From contig CAJULX010000019.1 in the NCBI GenBank assembly GCA_910587245.1, forward strand, positions 1 to 33,269: 33,269 bases of DNA, read 5' to 3'. Source of the DNA: Candidatus Gastranaerophilales bacterium. Its GTDB lineage: Bacteria > Cyanobacteriota > Vampirovibrionia > Gastranaerophilales > Gastranaerophilaceae. The stretch's first letter is position 1, and each line of letters begins with the position of its first letter. Under the pieces are notes generated by a model, which was given only the letters and a program-made list of their open reading frames with translations, made no database searches and had not been told where the DNA came from. Positions 1 to 7,095 of this stretch are shown here, one piece after another. Made by a program: the position numbers and the translations under genes.

Positions 1-55
1 TGTAGATGTTCATTTGGCATCATTTTGGACGCGGGTTCGACTCCCGCCATCTCCA
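1..55 (+). ncRNA. ssrA: tmRNA 3' end (partial)
   Basis: The first 55 bases match the 3' tRNA-like part of tmRNA. Visible parts are the conserved GGAC before the T arm, the T stem GCGGG/CCCGC (31-35 and 43-47) with loop TTCGACT, the acceptor strand CATCTCC (48-54) and discriminator A55. The CCA end is not encoded, because ATATT follows. The rest of the gene lies left of the window. tmRNA rescues stalled ribosomes. Its 3' end is a well-known integration site for phages and islands, which fits the integrase remnant just downstream. A tRNA is less likely because no anticodon arm fits directly before the T arm. Confidence 0.85.
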
Positions 56-130
56 ATATTAAATTTATAGTCATATAAACGATTTTGGACTTTTTATAAA
101 AATATCCATGTCCATTTTGTGTCCACTTTT
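22..130. other. Candidate attachment region with integrase arm-type repeats
   Basis: ATTTTGGAC occurs inside the tmRNA end (22-30) and again 60 bp downstream (82-90). Inverted versions GTCCATTTT (110-118) and GTCCACTTTT (121-130) follow. The 5-mer TGGAC/GTCCA next to a T/A run therefore appears four times in about 110 bp, between ssrA and the integrase remnant. Such short direct and inverted repeats next to an att core are typical of tyrosine integrase arm sites. The role is inferred from position; chance repeats in AT-rich DNA are possible. Confidence 0.35.
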
Positions 131-146
131 AATTTTGAATTAAATA

Positions 147-550
147 CTAATTATATGAATTAAGAACATCAACCGCATTTTTTAGCTGTGATGATGCGGT
201 GTGTAAATAACGCATTGTAGTTTTTATATCACTATGTGCCATTATCTCTTTGATAACAGTGACGGGAATACCTTTATTGGCAAGCCGTGTTTCTGCTGTA
301 TATCTTAAATCATGAAACCTAAAATCTCTGTTTAAACCCGCTTCTTCTCTAATTTTTCTCCATTCTCTCCCAAAAGATGATTCATTCCATACTTTTTAGT
401 CTTAGGATTTTTAAAAATATATTCTTCATCACTTACAGTTTGGTGTTTAAAGAAGACTTCTTTTATTATGAAGGCGAGTTTAATTATATTCAATAAAATA
501 TAGTATTTTATTGAAACGTTGTATTTTAAAGGGTTTCGGGCTTTCAGAAT
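147..550 (-). pseudogene. Tyrosine recombinase (phage integrase), C-terminal fragment, frameshifted
   Basis: Translating the minus strand from about 392 down to the TAG stop at 147-149 gives the C-terminal catalytic part of a phage integrase. It shows HDLRYT (box II His-x-x-Arg), then IKEIMAHSDIKTTMRYLHT with the box histidine and the catalytic tyrosine. Upstream, a second frame continues with EEYIFKNPKTKK, a typical stretch before the catalytic core. The two frames join at a five-base homopolymer (393-397), so a one-base indel broke the gene. The N-terminal arm and core-binding domains and the first catalytic arginine are missing. The enzyme is therefore inactive. It would have integrated the element at the neighbouring ssrA end. 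Confidence 0.8.
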
Positions 551-686
551 TTAAATCAGAGAGGGTAGACATGGGGAAACGCAGGAGCTGCGTTATGCTT
601 AGCTATTTAAAAATTTGCGGTAAAATTTTTCCAAAGATAAATTGAATAGGTGCTCTTGAAAAATAACAAAAACACCTATTTTAAGT
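551..686. other. Non-coding remnant with two stem-loops
   Basis: No convincing gene is seen here. A perfect 7-bp hairpin AACGCAG-GAG-CTGCGTT lies at 578-594. A second stem, AATAGGTG (645-652) with CACCTATT (673-680), lies just past the end of the terminase fragment. A 24-codon frame (571-645, plus strand) has a GAGAGGG motif before its ATG, but nothing else supports it. This is probably decayed prophage DNA. Confidence 0.4.
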
Positions 687-1012
687 TTAAATATCATACC
701 AAGAGTAATTTTCTTTATGGGTTCCAAAGAAGCCCCCATAAACTCTTTCAATTTCTCTGTCTAATTCTTCATCAGTTCTTCTTTTAATGGCTTCATCAGC
801 ATCCACCTGAAGCATATCTAAGCAATCCTGTACACCGATAGCTAAAACATCAATCCTATCATCATGGCTCAAACAGCCTCTATCCTTGGTTATTCTTGTC
901 ATTTGATAGAAACCTGAATATTGCTGCTGTTCTTCATACGGATAAATTAAAATGCTTTCCCTATCTTCTTTAATAACACTTTTATGCGCTGTATTAAAAA
1001 CACCCCTGATGC
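687..1012 (-). pseudogene. Phage terminase large subunit, C-terminal remnant
   Basis: The reading frame contains QMTRITKDRGCLSHDDRIDVLAIGV, close to the C-terminal nuclease end of T7-gp19-like large terminases, which typically read MTRIT-x-RG-x-L-x-HDDRLDAL. The HDDR acidic motif belongs to the packaging nuclease. The same frame stays open upstream of the first ATG (902) to about 1012, giving a further segment (EDRESILIYPYEEQQQYSG) that also fits the family, but no start codon or ATPase domain is left. The full protein is usually 450-600 residues, so this is a fragment. With the integrase remnant it shows that the island derives from, or was invaded by, a tailed phage. Confidence 0.6.
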
Positions 1013-1045
1013 TAAGATTAAAAATGCTACTAATATCTTATTCAT
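947..1045 (-). CDS. Small single-membrane-segment peptide (32 aa)
   Basis: A 32-codon frame starts at an ATG preceded by a strong AAAAGGGGG ribosome binding site about 7 bases upstream. It begins MNKILVAFLILASGVFLIQ, a hydrophobic segment that could be a signal peptide or membrane anchor, followed by a basic tail (KVLLKKIGKAF). It overlaps the open upstream part of the terminase remnant in another frame. A one-base change in the T5 run near 997 would fuse its hydrophobic start to that frame, so it may be the broken start of a longer exported protein. No family is recognised. Confidence 0.35.
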   Translation of the reverse strand: MNKILVAFLILASGVFLIQRIKVLLKKIGKAF

Positions 1046-1059
1046 TAATTACCCCCTTT

Positions 1060-1092
1060 TAAAAATAAAAATGCAGGAATTACTATCCTGCA
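1060..1092 (-). terminator. Intrinsic terminator of the secreted helical protein gene
   Basis: Read on the minus strand: stem GCAGGA/TCCTGC with a 7-base loop, followed by ATTTTTATTTTT. It lies 17 bases past the stop codon of the 1109-1822 gene and before the 32-aa frame. Confidence 0.75.
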
Positions 1093-1108
1093 CAAAATAT
1101 ACTTGCCG

Positions 1109-1822
1109 TTAGTTTATATCGGATAAATCGACTTGTTTTGCTTTACCGGCTTCATTCTTTGGAATATTTACATTAATGCCGCTTGCTTTTGCAACAGTCA
1201 CGGCTTGGGTTGTTACATTTTTCAGCGACAAGATATTATTTTTAAGCATTACACCCATATCTTTTAAGTTTTTAAGTTCCGGTGCCAAGCCAATAGCAAG
1301 AGTGGGGTTTGCGGAAATGCTTGTTGTAAGACTTTTGCAATCATTTGCTATGTTTAAATATTGGTAACTAACTAAAACCACACTGCTTATTGCATTTGCA
1401 ACTTCCGTTCTTTTCTCTTCATTTGTATTTTTTAATTGTTCAGCTAAAGTGGCTTGTTCTTCTTGCAGAGCCGTTCCATAATCTGATATGATTTGGGCAA
1501 TTTTTGCACTTTGTTCTGCCTTACTTAAATCTTTATTGGATTTAATAGCATCAACTTTTGATTTAATTTCAGTTGCTTTTTCTGTGGAAGACAAAGCTGC
1601 AACAAGGGAATTGAAGGCATTTTGCAATGTAAAATCTGCTGCAGATAATTTATTATTAATGGTTGTAATTGAACTTCTTGCACTTGTTGGTGTTAAAGAC
1701 GATGATATACCGGTTGCTGCTGAGGCTGCACCTTTAATTGCACTTGGCATTTCAAATGCGAAAACATTACTTCCTAAAACCATAATTGATACACATAATC
1801 CTGTTGCAAAAATCTTTTTCAT
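1109..1822 (-). CDS. Secreted, helix-rich protein of unknown function
   Basis: 237 residues. A clear signal peptide (MKKIFATGLCVSIMVLGSNVFA) with an Ala-x-Ala-like cleavage site is followed by a Ser/Thr/Ala-rich stretch (about 25-60) and a long, mostly helical body rich in Lys, Glu and Ala. No catalytic motif, lipobox or membrane anchor is visible. The start is supported by AGGAGA seven bases upstream of the ATG. A 9-bp inverted repeat sits in its leader and a terminator follows, so it is a single-gene unit inside the island. No family is recognised. Similar small helical exported proteins can be periplasmic chaperone-like or cargo proteins, but nothing here shows which. Confidence 0.75.
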   Translation of the reverse strand: MKKIFATGLCVSIMVLGSNVFAFEMPSAIKGAASAATGISSSLTPTSARSSITTINNKLSAADFTLQNAFNSLVAALSSTEKATEIKSKVDAIKSNKDLSKAEQSAKIAQIISDYGTALQEEQATLAEQLKNTNEEKRTEVANAISSVVLVSYQYLNIANDCKSLTTSISANPTLAIGLAPELKNLKDMGVMLKNNILSLKNVTTQAVTVAKASGINVNIPKNEAGKAKQVDLSDIN

Positions 1823-1845
1823 ATTAATCTCCTAATTTAATTAAT

Positions 1846-1868
1846 AAAATACTTAAACTAAGTATTTT
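1846..1868. promoter_or_regulatory. 9-bp inverted repeat in the divergent intergenic region
   Basis: AAAATACTT (1846-1854), loop AAACT, AAGTATTTT (1860-1868). It lies 24 bases upstream of the secreted-protein start and could be an operator or a 5' leader hairpin. It sits between two divergent genes, one of which encodes an XRE regulator. Confidence 0.4.
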
Positions 1869-1914
1869 AAATATAGTTTATGGTAAAACTATTTATTAAT
1901 CAATAATTTATTAG

Positions 1915-1956
1915 TATTAATTACGTATTTTTTACAAAAAATATATATTAATTACG
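1915..1956. promoter_or_regulatory. Tandem 11-bp direct repeats upstream of the XRE regulator
   Basis: TATTAATTACG occurs at 1915-1925 and exactly again at 1946-1956. The 31-bp spacing is about three helical turns, so both copies face the same side of the DNA. They are 50-90 bp upstream of the regulator start, a normal place for autoregulatory sites. AT-richness weakens the statistical case. Confidence 0.4.
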
Positions 1957-2004
1957 CTTATTTTTTATCTATCTATAAATTATCATGCAGTGTACAGGTG
2001 ATTT

Positions 2005-2319
2005 ATGGATAATAAAAAGCTACTTGGAAAACGTATTAAAGAACTAAGAAAAGCTGCAGGCTTAACACAGGAAAAGCTTGCGGAATTAATTGATATAGAA
2101 ACAACATCATTGAGCGGAATTGAAAGCGGGAGACATTTTCCATCATTGCCAACAGTTGAAAAAATATCAAATAGATTAAACGTTGAAATGAAAGCTTTAT
2201 TTGATTTTAATCACTTGCAGCCTATTGAAAAAATGAAAGCGGATATAATAAAAAATCTGGATAAACTGGACGAAACCAAGATATCATTTATACATAAGTT
2301 TTTTGATGGGTTTAGGTAA
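2005..2319 (+). CDS. XRE-family helix-turn-helix regulator
   Basis: 104 residues. An HTH_3 (XRE/Cro-CI) domain covers about residues 5-62: LLGKRIKELRKAAGLTQEKL, then the recognition-helix region ETTSLSGIESGRHFPSLPTV. The C-terminal 40 residues are helical and could support dimerisation. AGGTGA precedes the ATG by three bases. The gene is followed after 59 bp by the SIR2-HerA pair on the same strand, with a perfect palindrome between, so it is a good candidate regulator of that system or of the element. XRE proteins next to defence genes often act as repressors, but that role is inferred here. Confidence 0.9.
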   Translation: MDNKKLLGKRIKELRKAAGLTQEKLAELIDIETTSLSGIESGRHFPSLPTVEKISNRLNVEMKALFDFNHLQPIEKMKADIIKNLDKLDETKISFIHKFFDGFR

Positions 2320-2335
2320 AACAGCATGCTGTTTT
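2318..2335. promoter_or_regulatory. Perfect 18-bp palindrome before the SIR2 gene
   Basis: AAAACAGCATGCTGTTTT is its own reverse complement and begins inside the XRE stop codon. It can be an operator for the XRE protein or fold as a hairpin (loop CATG) ending transcription of the XRE gene. A TATAAT follows at 2351-2356, so the palindrome overlaps the -35 position of the likely SIR2-HerA promoter. Confidence 0.55.
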
Positions 2336-2378
2336 AATTCTAATTTGAATTATAATTTTAAAAGAATAAATACTTGGT

Positions 2379-3473
2379 ATGAAACAGAGCATTTTAAAAA
2401 TTTGCAAAGAAGATATCATTCCAACATTTTCAAAAGGTTTTTGTAATGTTGGGTTTCTGTTTGGCGCGGGCACATCTTTTGAAGCAGGTTTTCCACTAAT
2501 GACCAACCTGACAAATAGTTCTTTTAAAGCTTTAGATGCAAATGACTTAAACATAATAGAAACGATATTGAAAAACTACAATAGAATACAAAATACCAAG
2601 TATAATGTTATAGATAATTTACCCGATATAGAACTTTTGCTTAATTTGATAATAGGCTTTACAAATACTCCTGGTTATTCTTATGAGTGCTTTAAGCTTG
2701 AACAAAAAATTAAACAATTCATTTGCGTTAATTTGAGAAATATTAAAAATCCAGACTTAGAATACCATTTGAAATTTCTTAAATTCATAAAAAATAGAAT
2801 TGGTTTAAATCACACTCCATTTTGGATTTTTACAACAAATTATGATTTATTATTTGAATTGGCAAGTGCTCAATGCAAACTTTCAATAGAAAATGGTTTT
2901 TGTGGAACTGTGCAAAGATATTTTGACATTGACAGTTTAAAAAGAATAGAAGGTCATTTTGGCATACAATCCAAAAAAGGTCAAATACCTTTTGAGCCAG
3001 TTAAAAAAGCGCATTTAAAATTATGCAAACTCCATGGTTCATTATCTTGGTATGAGACAGATGAAAATAATGTTATGGAAATATTTGATAGTTCATATAC
3101 TTTGCCAGAATATAAAGATGTAATGATTTATCCGCAACATAAAAAATTAGACGATACATTATCATATCCATATGAGAAATTATTTGTATACGCAAATGAT
3201 GTTATTGGAAAAGAAGTACAATATATTGTTTCATGTGGATATAGCTATAGGGACGTGCATATTAATGATAGATTATTAATCCCAAAACTACAAAATGGCT
3301 CATTAAGAATATTTGCATTATTTGAAACAAAACCCAATTATATTGAACAATTAGAAAAGTATCCCGCTTTTAATTATCTAACTAGAGATAAAATCCATAT
3401 TGGTGGCAAAGATGCCTCCATGCCAAATAATTTATGGAAATTTTCAGAATTTGTTAAGTTTATCATGGAATAG
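2379..3473 (+). CDS. SIR2-like NADase of a SIR2-HerA defence system
   Basis: 364 residues. SIR2-like Rossmann motifs are clear: GAGTSFEAGFP (29-39, NAD-binding glycine loop), TTNYDLLFE (152-160, catalytic Asn154) and KLHGSLSW (217-224, catalytic His219), then a C-terminal SGYSYRD-like motif near the end of the fold. Defence SIR2 proteins of this type deplete NAD+ when a phage is sensed, stopping the infected cell. The next gene, only 8 bp away, encodes a HerA-type ATPase, which is the defining partner (SIR2-HerA, also called Nezha); the two assemble into a large complex. There is no good Shine-Dalgarno site before the ATG. The key residues are intact, so it should be active. Confidence 0.9.
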   Translation: MKQSILKICKEDIIPTFSKGFCNVGFLFGAGTSFEAGFPLMTNLTNSSFKALDANDLNIIETILKNYNRIQNTKYNVIDNLPDIELLLNLIIGFTNTPGYSYECFKLEQKIKQFICVNLRNIKNPDLEYHLKFLKFIKNRIGLNHTPFWIFTTNYDLLFELASAQCKLSIENGFCGTVQRYFDIDSLKRIEGHFGIQSKKGQIPFEPVKKAHLKLCKLHGSLSWYETDENNVMEIFDSSYTLPEYKDVMIYPQHKKLDDTLSYPYEKLFVYANDVIGKEVQYIVSCGYSYRDVHINDRLLIPKLQNGSLRIFALFETKPNYIEQLEKYPAFNYLTRDKIHIGGKDASMPNNLWKFSEFVKFIME

Positions 3474-3481
3474 GAAACATT

Positions 3482-5152
3482 ATGAGTGATTATAAAATTG
3501 GAAAAGTAATTGGTGTAAATGGAAATTTGATTGAAATTGTTTTAGATGATAAACAAAATAATTTAGGCGTCCCGGAAAACATGCTAATAAATATTAAAAC
3601 TATTAACGGACCGGAATCAATATTAATAGGACAACCTGGTACTTTTTTAAAAATACAAATATTAAATGGAATGTTATTATGCATGGTCGCAGACATAAAA
3701 ATGAAAGAAGCAAATTCTTTAAATAACGAAGAGGGCATTACAATGCCTTTACCCCAACGTATTTTAACATTAGTTCCATTCGGCACCATAAATGAAAATG
3801 GTAATTTTGAAAAAGGCACTGATGTGTTACCTACAATAAATAGCAGTGTATATGCAGTATCAAGCATGACTATAAATAACATATATTCAAGATATTCTGA
3901 TGGCAATTTTGACTTAGGAAAACTCTCCTTAATGCCGCAACAAGATGCCTTAATAAACTTAGATGCTTTTTTGAGCCGTCATGGAGCAATTTTAGGACAA
4001 ACAGGCAGTGGAAAATCTTGGACGGTGGCTTCTTTTTTACAGAAGATTGCTGAGTTGAAAAAATCAACAGTCGTATTATTTGATTTGCATGGTGAGTACA
4101 AAAATGCATTTGGCGATTACGCAGATTATATTGATGCAACCTCAATTGAGTTACCATATTGGTTGATGAACTGTGAAGAACTACTAGACTTAATGGTTGA
4201 TAAAAGTGAAGCGGCGGCTCCCAATCAAACAGCTTTATTTAAAAAGTTATTACAAGAAAGTAAACAAGGGCACCCTGAAAATATTGCTCTCAATATCCCA
4301 AAAATTAACGTTGATACTCCTGTTTATTTTGACTTCGAAGCAATTTTAGACAAATTTAGAGCCTTAGACCGTCAAATGGTTCCAGGCGCAAGAAGCGGTA
4401 TGAAACAAGGGGATTTCTATGGACAATTTACAAGGTTACTTACACGAATTGATTCTAAATTAAATGATGTGAGATATGATTTAATATTTAAACCACAAAA
4501 ATATAATACGTCTGCTTCAATGTCTGATTTATTCAGAAAAATACTTGGCGAAGAAAATAGTCCTAAAAAAATTGTAATTCTAGATATTAGTCCTATACCT
4601 TTTGATGTTAGGACATCGGTTATATCATTACTTTTGAGATGTTTTTTTGATTTTTGTTATTGGTATAAAAAAGTAAATAACAAAAATTATCCTATGGCTA
4701 TTTTTTGCGATGAGGCACATTTATATCTAAATGAATATGATACAACAAGTAAGTCTGCTCGTCTTTCTGCTGAAAGAATAGCTAAAGAAGGCAGAAAATA
4801 TGGTACCAGCTTAACAGTTATTAGCCAAAGACCAAGAGAGGTATCGGCAACAATTCTTTCGCAATGCAATACATTTTTGTGCTTAAGAATTACAAATCCA
4901 GATGACCAATCCTATGTAAGGCGCTTATTGCCAGATTCAATTGCAGATATAACTACAATGTTTTCATCACTTAGACGCGGCGAATGTATATTGCTTGGAG
5001 ATTCTGTTATAATGCCCACTCGTATTAAAATTGATACACCAAATCCAACTCCTGATAGCGAAGATGCATCATTTTATAAAGAATGGACAACGCCCCATGT
5101 TGAAGTAGATATTCCTATGGTGTTGAATGCTTGGAGAAAACAACAAATATAA
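3482..5152 (+). CDS. HerA-like hexameric ATPase/DNA translocase of SIR2-HerA
   Basis: 556 residues. An N-terminal beta-rich HAS-barrel (about 1-110) precedes a RecA-like HerA/FtsK-class ATPase: Walker A GQTGSGKS (172-179), the DLHGEY motif (201-206), Walker B AIFCDEAH (406-413) and the ISQRPREVS sensor/arginine-finger region (about 447-455). This architecture fits HerA (DUF87 superfamily) helicases. In defence pairs the HerA hexamer binds DNA and the SIR2 subunits and licenses NAD+ hydrolysis. Its ribosome site, TAGGAAAC, contains the SIR2 stop codon, so the two are translationally close and form one operon. The sequence looks complete with no frameshift. Confidence 0.9.
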   Translation: MSDYKIGKVIGVNGNLIEIVLDDKQNNLGVPENMLINIKTINGPESILIGQPGTFLKIQILNGMLLCMVADIKMKEANSLNNEEGITMPLPQRILTLVPFGTINENGNFEKGTDVLPTINSSVYAVSSMTINNIYSRYSDGNFDLGKLSLMPQQDALINLDAFLSRHGAILGQTGSGKSWTVASFLQKIAELKKSTVVLFDLHGEYKNAFGDYADYIDATSIELPYWLMNCEELLDLMVDKSEAAAPNQTALFKKLLQESKQGHPENIALNIPKINVDTPVYFDFEAILDKFRALDRQMVPGARSGMKQGDFYGQFTRLLTRIDSKLNDVRYDLIFKPQKYNTSASMSDLFRKILGEENSPKKIVILDISPIPFDVRTSVISLLLRCFFDFCYWYKKVNNKNYPMAIFCDEAHLYLNEYDTTSKSARLSAERIAKEGRKYGTSLTVISQRPREVSATILSQCNTFLCLRITNPDDQSYVRRLLPDSIADITTMFSSLRRGECILLGDSVIMPTRIKIDTPNPTPDSEDASFYKEWTTPHVEVDIPMVLNAWRKQQI

Positions 5153-5162
5153 TTATATCATG

Positions 5163-5197
5163 TTGATAATTTAGTAGCATTATGCTACAATATAACT
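5163..5197 (+). promoter_or_regulatory. mqsRA promoter with embedded operator
   Basis: -35 TTGATA (5163-5168), 17-bp spacer, -10 TACAAT (5186-5191). The expected start point, seven bases after the -10, is 5198, the A of the mqsR ATG. A palindrome, GTAGCAT-T-ATGCTAC (5174-5188), fills the spacer and overlaps the -10. That is where an autorepressing MqsA dimer would block polymerase. Confidence 0.7.
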
Positions 5198-5509
5198 ATG
5201 AATTATAATCAAAAGAAAACCCCGCATTATAGTTTAGGGCACATCAAAACTCTTATTAAGCAACGAAAATATATAATAAGAAAGATTGCCATTGATAATG
5301 CTATGTGCGATTTTGATTTAACATCAAAAGAACTGCTATCTTATATACTTGAAATAGAAAAGTCGTATTTCTATAAGTCAATGACTTCTGAATATGATAA
5401 TAAAATATGGCAAGATGTTTACCATGTCCCAATCAATAATGATATTGCTTATATTAAACTCCAAATAATCTCGAATGAAAGTGTAGTTATACAATTTAAA
5501 AGGAAATAG
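5198..5509 (+). CDS. mqsR: MqsR-type mRNA interferase toxin
   Basis: 103 residues, close to the 98 of E. coli MqsR. It matches the family along its length: KKTPHYSLGHIKTLI at the N-terminus and FYKSMTSEYDNKIWQDVYHVP (58-78, KSMT and IWQDVY being the hallmark). By alignment K60, Q72, Y85 and K101 correspond to the E. coli catalytic residues K56, Q68, Y81 and K96, so it should be an active RelE-fold RNase that cuts mRNA (GCU sites in E. coli). No ribosome binding site precedes the ATG and the promoter predicts a leaderless message. The toxin-first order, with the antitoxin 6 bp downstream, is the standard mqsRA arrangement. Confidence 0.9.
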   Translation: MNYNQKKTPHYSLGHIKTLIKQRKYIIRKIAIDNAMCDFDLTSKELLSYILEIEKSYFYKSMTSEYDNKIWQDVYHVPINNDIAYIKLQIISNESVVIQFKRK

Positions 5510-5515
5510 AGCATT

Positions 5516-6151
5516 ATGAAAAAATGTCCGATTTGTAATCATAATACAAAAAGAATAGAAAATGGAACGCTGCAATCCAAATATAAAACATCAAATGGTT
5601 GCAAAGATATTCTTGTGGAAAATTTGTCATATTCACAATGCGAATTTTGTAATGAAATTTTTTATAACCCTGATGATTTGGATAATTACGAAATTCAATT
5701 GGAAAAGGCTCTTGAAAAGCAACGCAAAGGTGAACATTTATTAACTGCAAAAGAAATTAAAACTATAAGAAAAAAATACAATCTCACACAATTGCAGCTA
5801 GAATTATTGTTAAAAATAGGGCCAAAAAATGTTGCAAAATGGGAGACATACAAATCAAACCAATCAAGCACTATAGACAAGCTTTTAAGGAATATGAATA
5901 ATGACTATTGCTTTTTCTTAAAGATGTTGAATGACGTTGAAATAAAAGATTTTAAAAATATTATTAGTGAACATAGTTTTTATTTAGAAAATATTTCAAT
6001 ATTGGAGTTAATTTCTAAATTCTATCCTGATACTGATATTAAAACAATTAGTAAAGAATTTATACAATACATTGGTGAAGTTATTGCTAATCTTTTAGAA
6101 ACTAAAATTGAACAAAAAGAAACATTGTTGAAATTGAAAAAAGCTATGTAG
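5516..6151 (+). CDS. mqsA: MqsA-type antitoxin with C-terminal extension
   Basis: 211 residues, against about 131 in E. coli MqsA. The N-terminal zinc domain has C4-x2-C7 and C42-x2-C45 (CPIC and CEFC). An XRE-like helix-turn-helix (about 78-128) carries LTAKEIKTIRKKYNLTQ and the recognition segment GPKNVAKWETYKSN. Residues 130-211 are an extra helical region not present in the classic protein. MqsA binds and inhibits MqsR through its zinc domain and represses the operon through its HTH. The start codon lies 6 bp after mqsR, behind AAAAGGAAA. The palindrome over the mqsR promoter is the likely binding site. The extension could change dimerisation or stability; this is unknown. Confidence 0.85.
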   Translation: MKKCPICNHNTKRIENGTLQSKYKTSNGCKDILVENLSYSQCEFCNEIFYNPDDLDNYEIQLEKALEKQRKGEHLLTAKEIKTIRKKYNLTQLQLELLLKIGPKNVAKWETYKSNQSSTIDKLLRNMNNDYCFFLKMLNDVEIKDFKNIISEHSFYLENISILELISKFYPDTDIKTISKEFIQYIGEVIANLLETKIEQKETLLKLKKAM

Positions 6152-6178
6152 TGATTGTAATTAAATCTTGTACATATA

Positions 6179-6952
6179 TTAAATTCTACTTTTTGGTAAA
6201 AATGGTGGTTTAAAACCCTTTTGCCACATTTCTTGCATTTTATTATGCGCAAGCTTGCGATGTTGGTTATATAAATCTTCACTTTCAAAAATCCAAATTC
6301 CTTTATCATCAACAAGCATATTTTGCATTTGTTCAATTTCATTATATGGGTGATTTTTACCATTCAAAATTATCTGAATAAAATATCCTGCCATATTAAT
6401 AACATATGCATTGTGGTTTGCCACTTTGGATTTACCTATAAATGTAAAATGATTATAATCTTTACCATTTGGATATTTGTAAATATATGTCTTAAATAAA
6501 TTTTTATATTCCTCTTTGCCTTTTAATATTTTAAGGGCTTTGTCTTCATATTCTCCTAAATGCACAATATCAAATTCGCGCAAGTTTGATATTGAAGCTC
6601 TCCATAATATTGAAATAAAAAAATTTCTTAAATATTTATGGTTATAATGCTCTGGAGCTAAATAATATATTGCTTTATCGTAATTATTGTATATAGCAGT
6701 TCTTGGAACTTCTTTAAGTAGAATTCTACTTCCTTCTTTGTCAAATTCTCCAATAATCTTTCCATCACAATCTGCGCATAAAATATTTTTATCATAAGCA
6801 CCGCTCTGTTGAATTTTGAATTTGCCGGATATTGAATCAACACTTGTGTATTGCCCATGTTTATAATCAAGATAAAAAGACCTTGGAATTATATGAGCTT
6901 TAATTAACTTTTTTTCTTGCCCGCAAAATTTGCAGATACTTCTTTGTTTCAT
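6179..6952 (-). CDS. HNH-like treble-clef protein of unknown function
   Basis: 257 residues. The N-terminus resembles an HNH/treble-clef nuclease: CKFCGQ (C7, C10), KAHIIPRSF (His20 in the usual first-His motif), and NILCADCDGKI (Asn56, C59, C62). The last histidine of a standard HNH motif is not seen after the second cysteine pair, so catalysis is uncertain. The remaining 190 residues have no recognised motif. It is on the same strand as the CBASS operon but 143 bp after its last gene, and converges with mqsA. It may be an extra CBASS-linked gene, an independent nuclease or a restriction-like protein. Codon use and base composition resemble the other island genes. Confidence 0.55.
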   Translation of the reverse strand: MKQRSICKFCGQEKKLIKAHIIPRSFYLDYKHGQYTSVDSISGKFKIQQSGAYDKNILCADCDGKIIGEFDKEGSRILLKEVPRTAIYNNYDKAIYYLAPEHYNHKYLRNFFISILWRASISNLREFDIVHLGEYEDKALKILKGKEEYKNLFKTYIYKYPNGKDYNHFTFIGKSKVANHNAYVINMAGYFIQIILNGKNHPYNEIEQMQNMLVDDKGIWIFESEDLYNQHRKLAHNKMQEMWQKGFKPPFLPKSRI

Positions 6953-7095
6953 TAGTAAAATCCATTTATTATTTTGCTTTATTTATTTTCACATATAACC
7001 ATCTTAGATAAATTGAAAAACATTTCTTGGAAAATGTAAAGAGAACCCAAAAGCAGATTGAGAAGAAAATAAAAAAGTGGTAGGAATTTTATGTT

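Noticed and set aside
571..645. A 24-codon frame with a GAGAGGG motif before the ATG
   Set aside because: Too short and unsupported; it lies in decayed prophage DNA and contains a hairpin.
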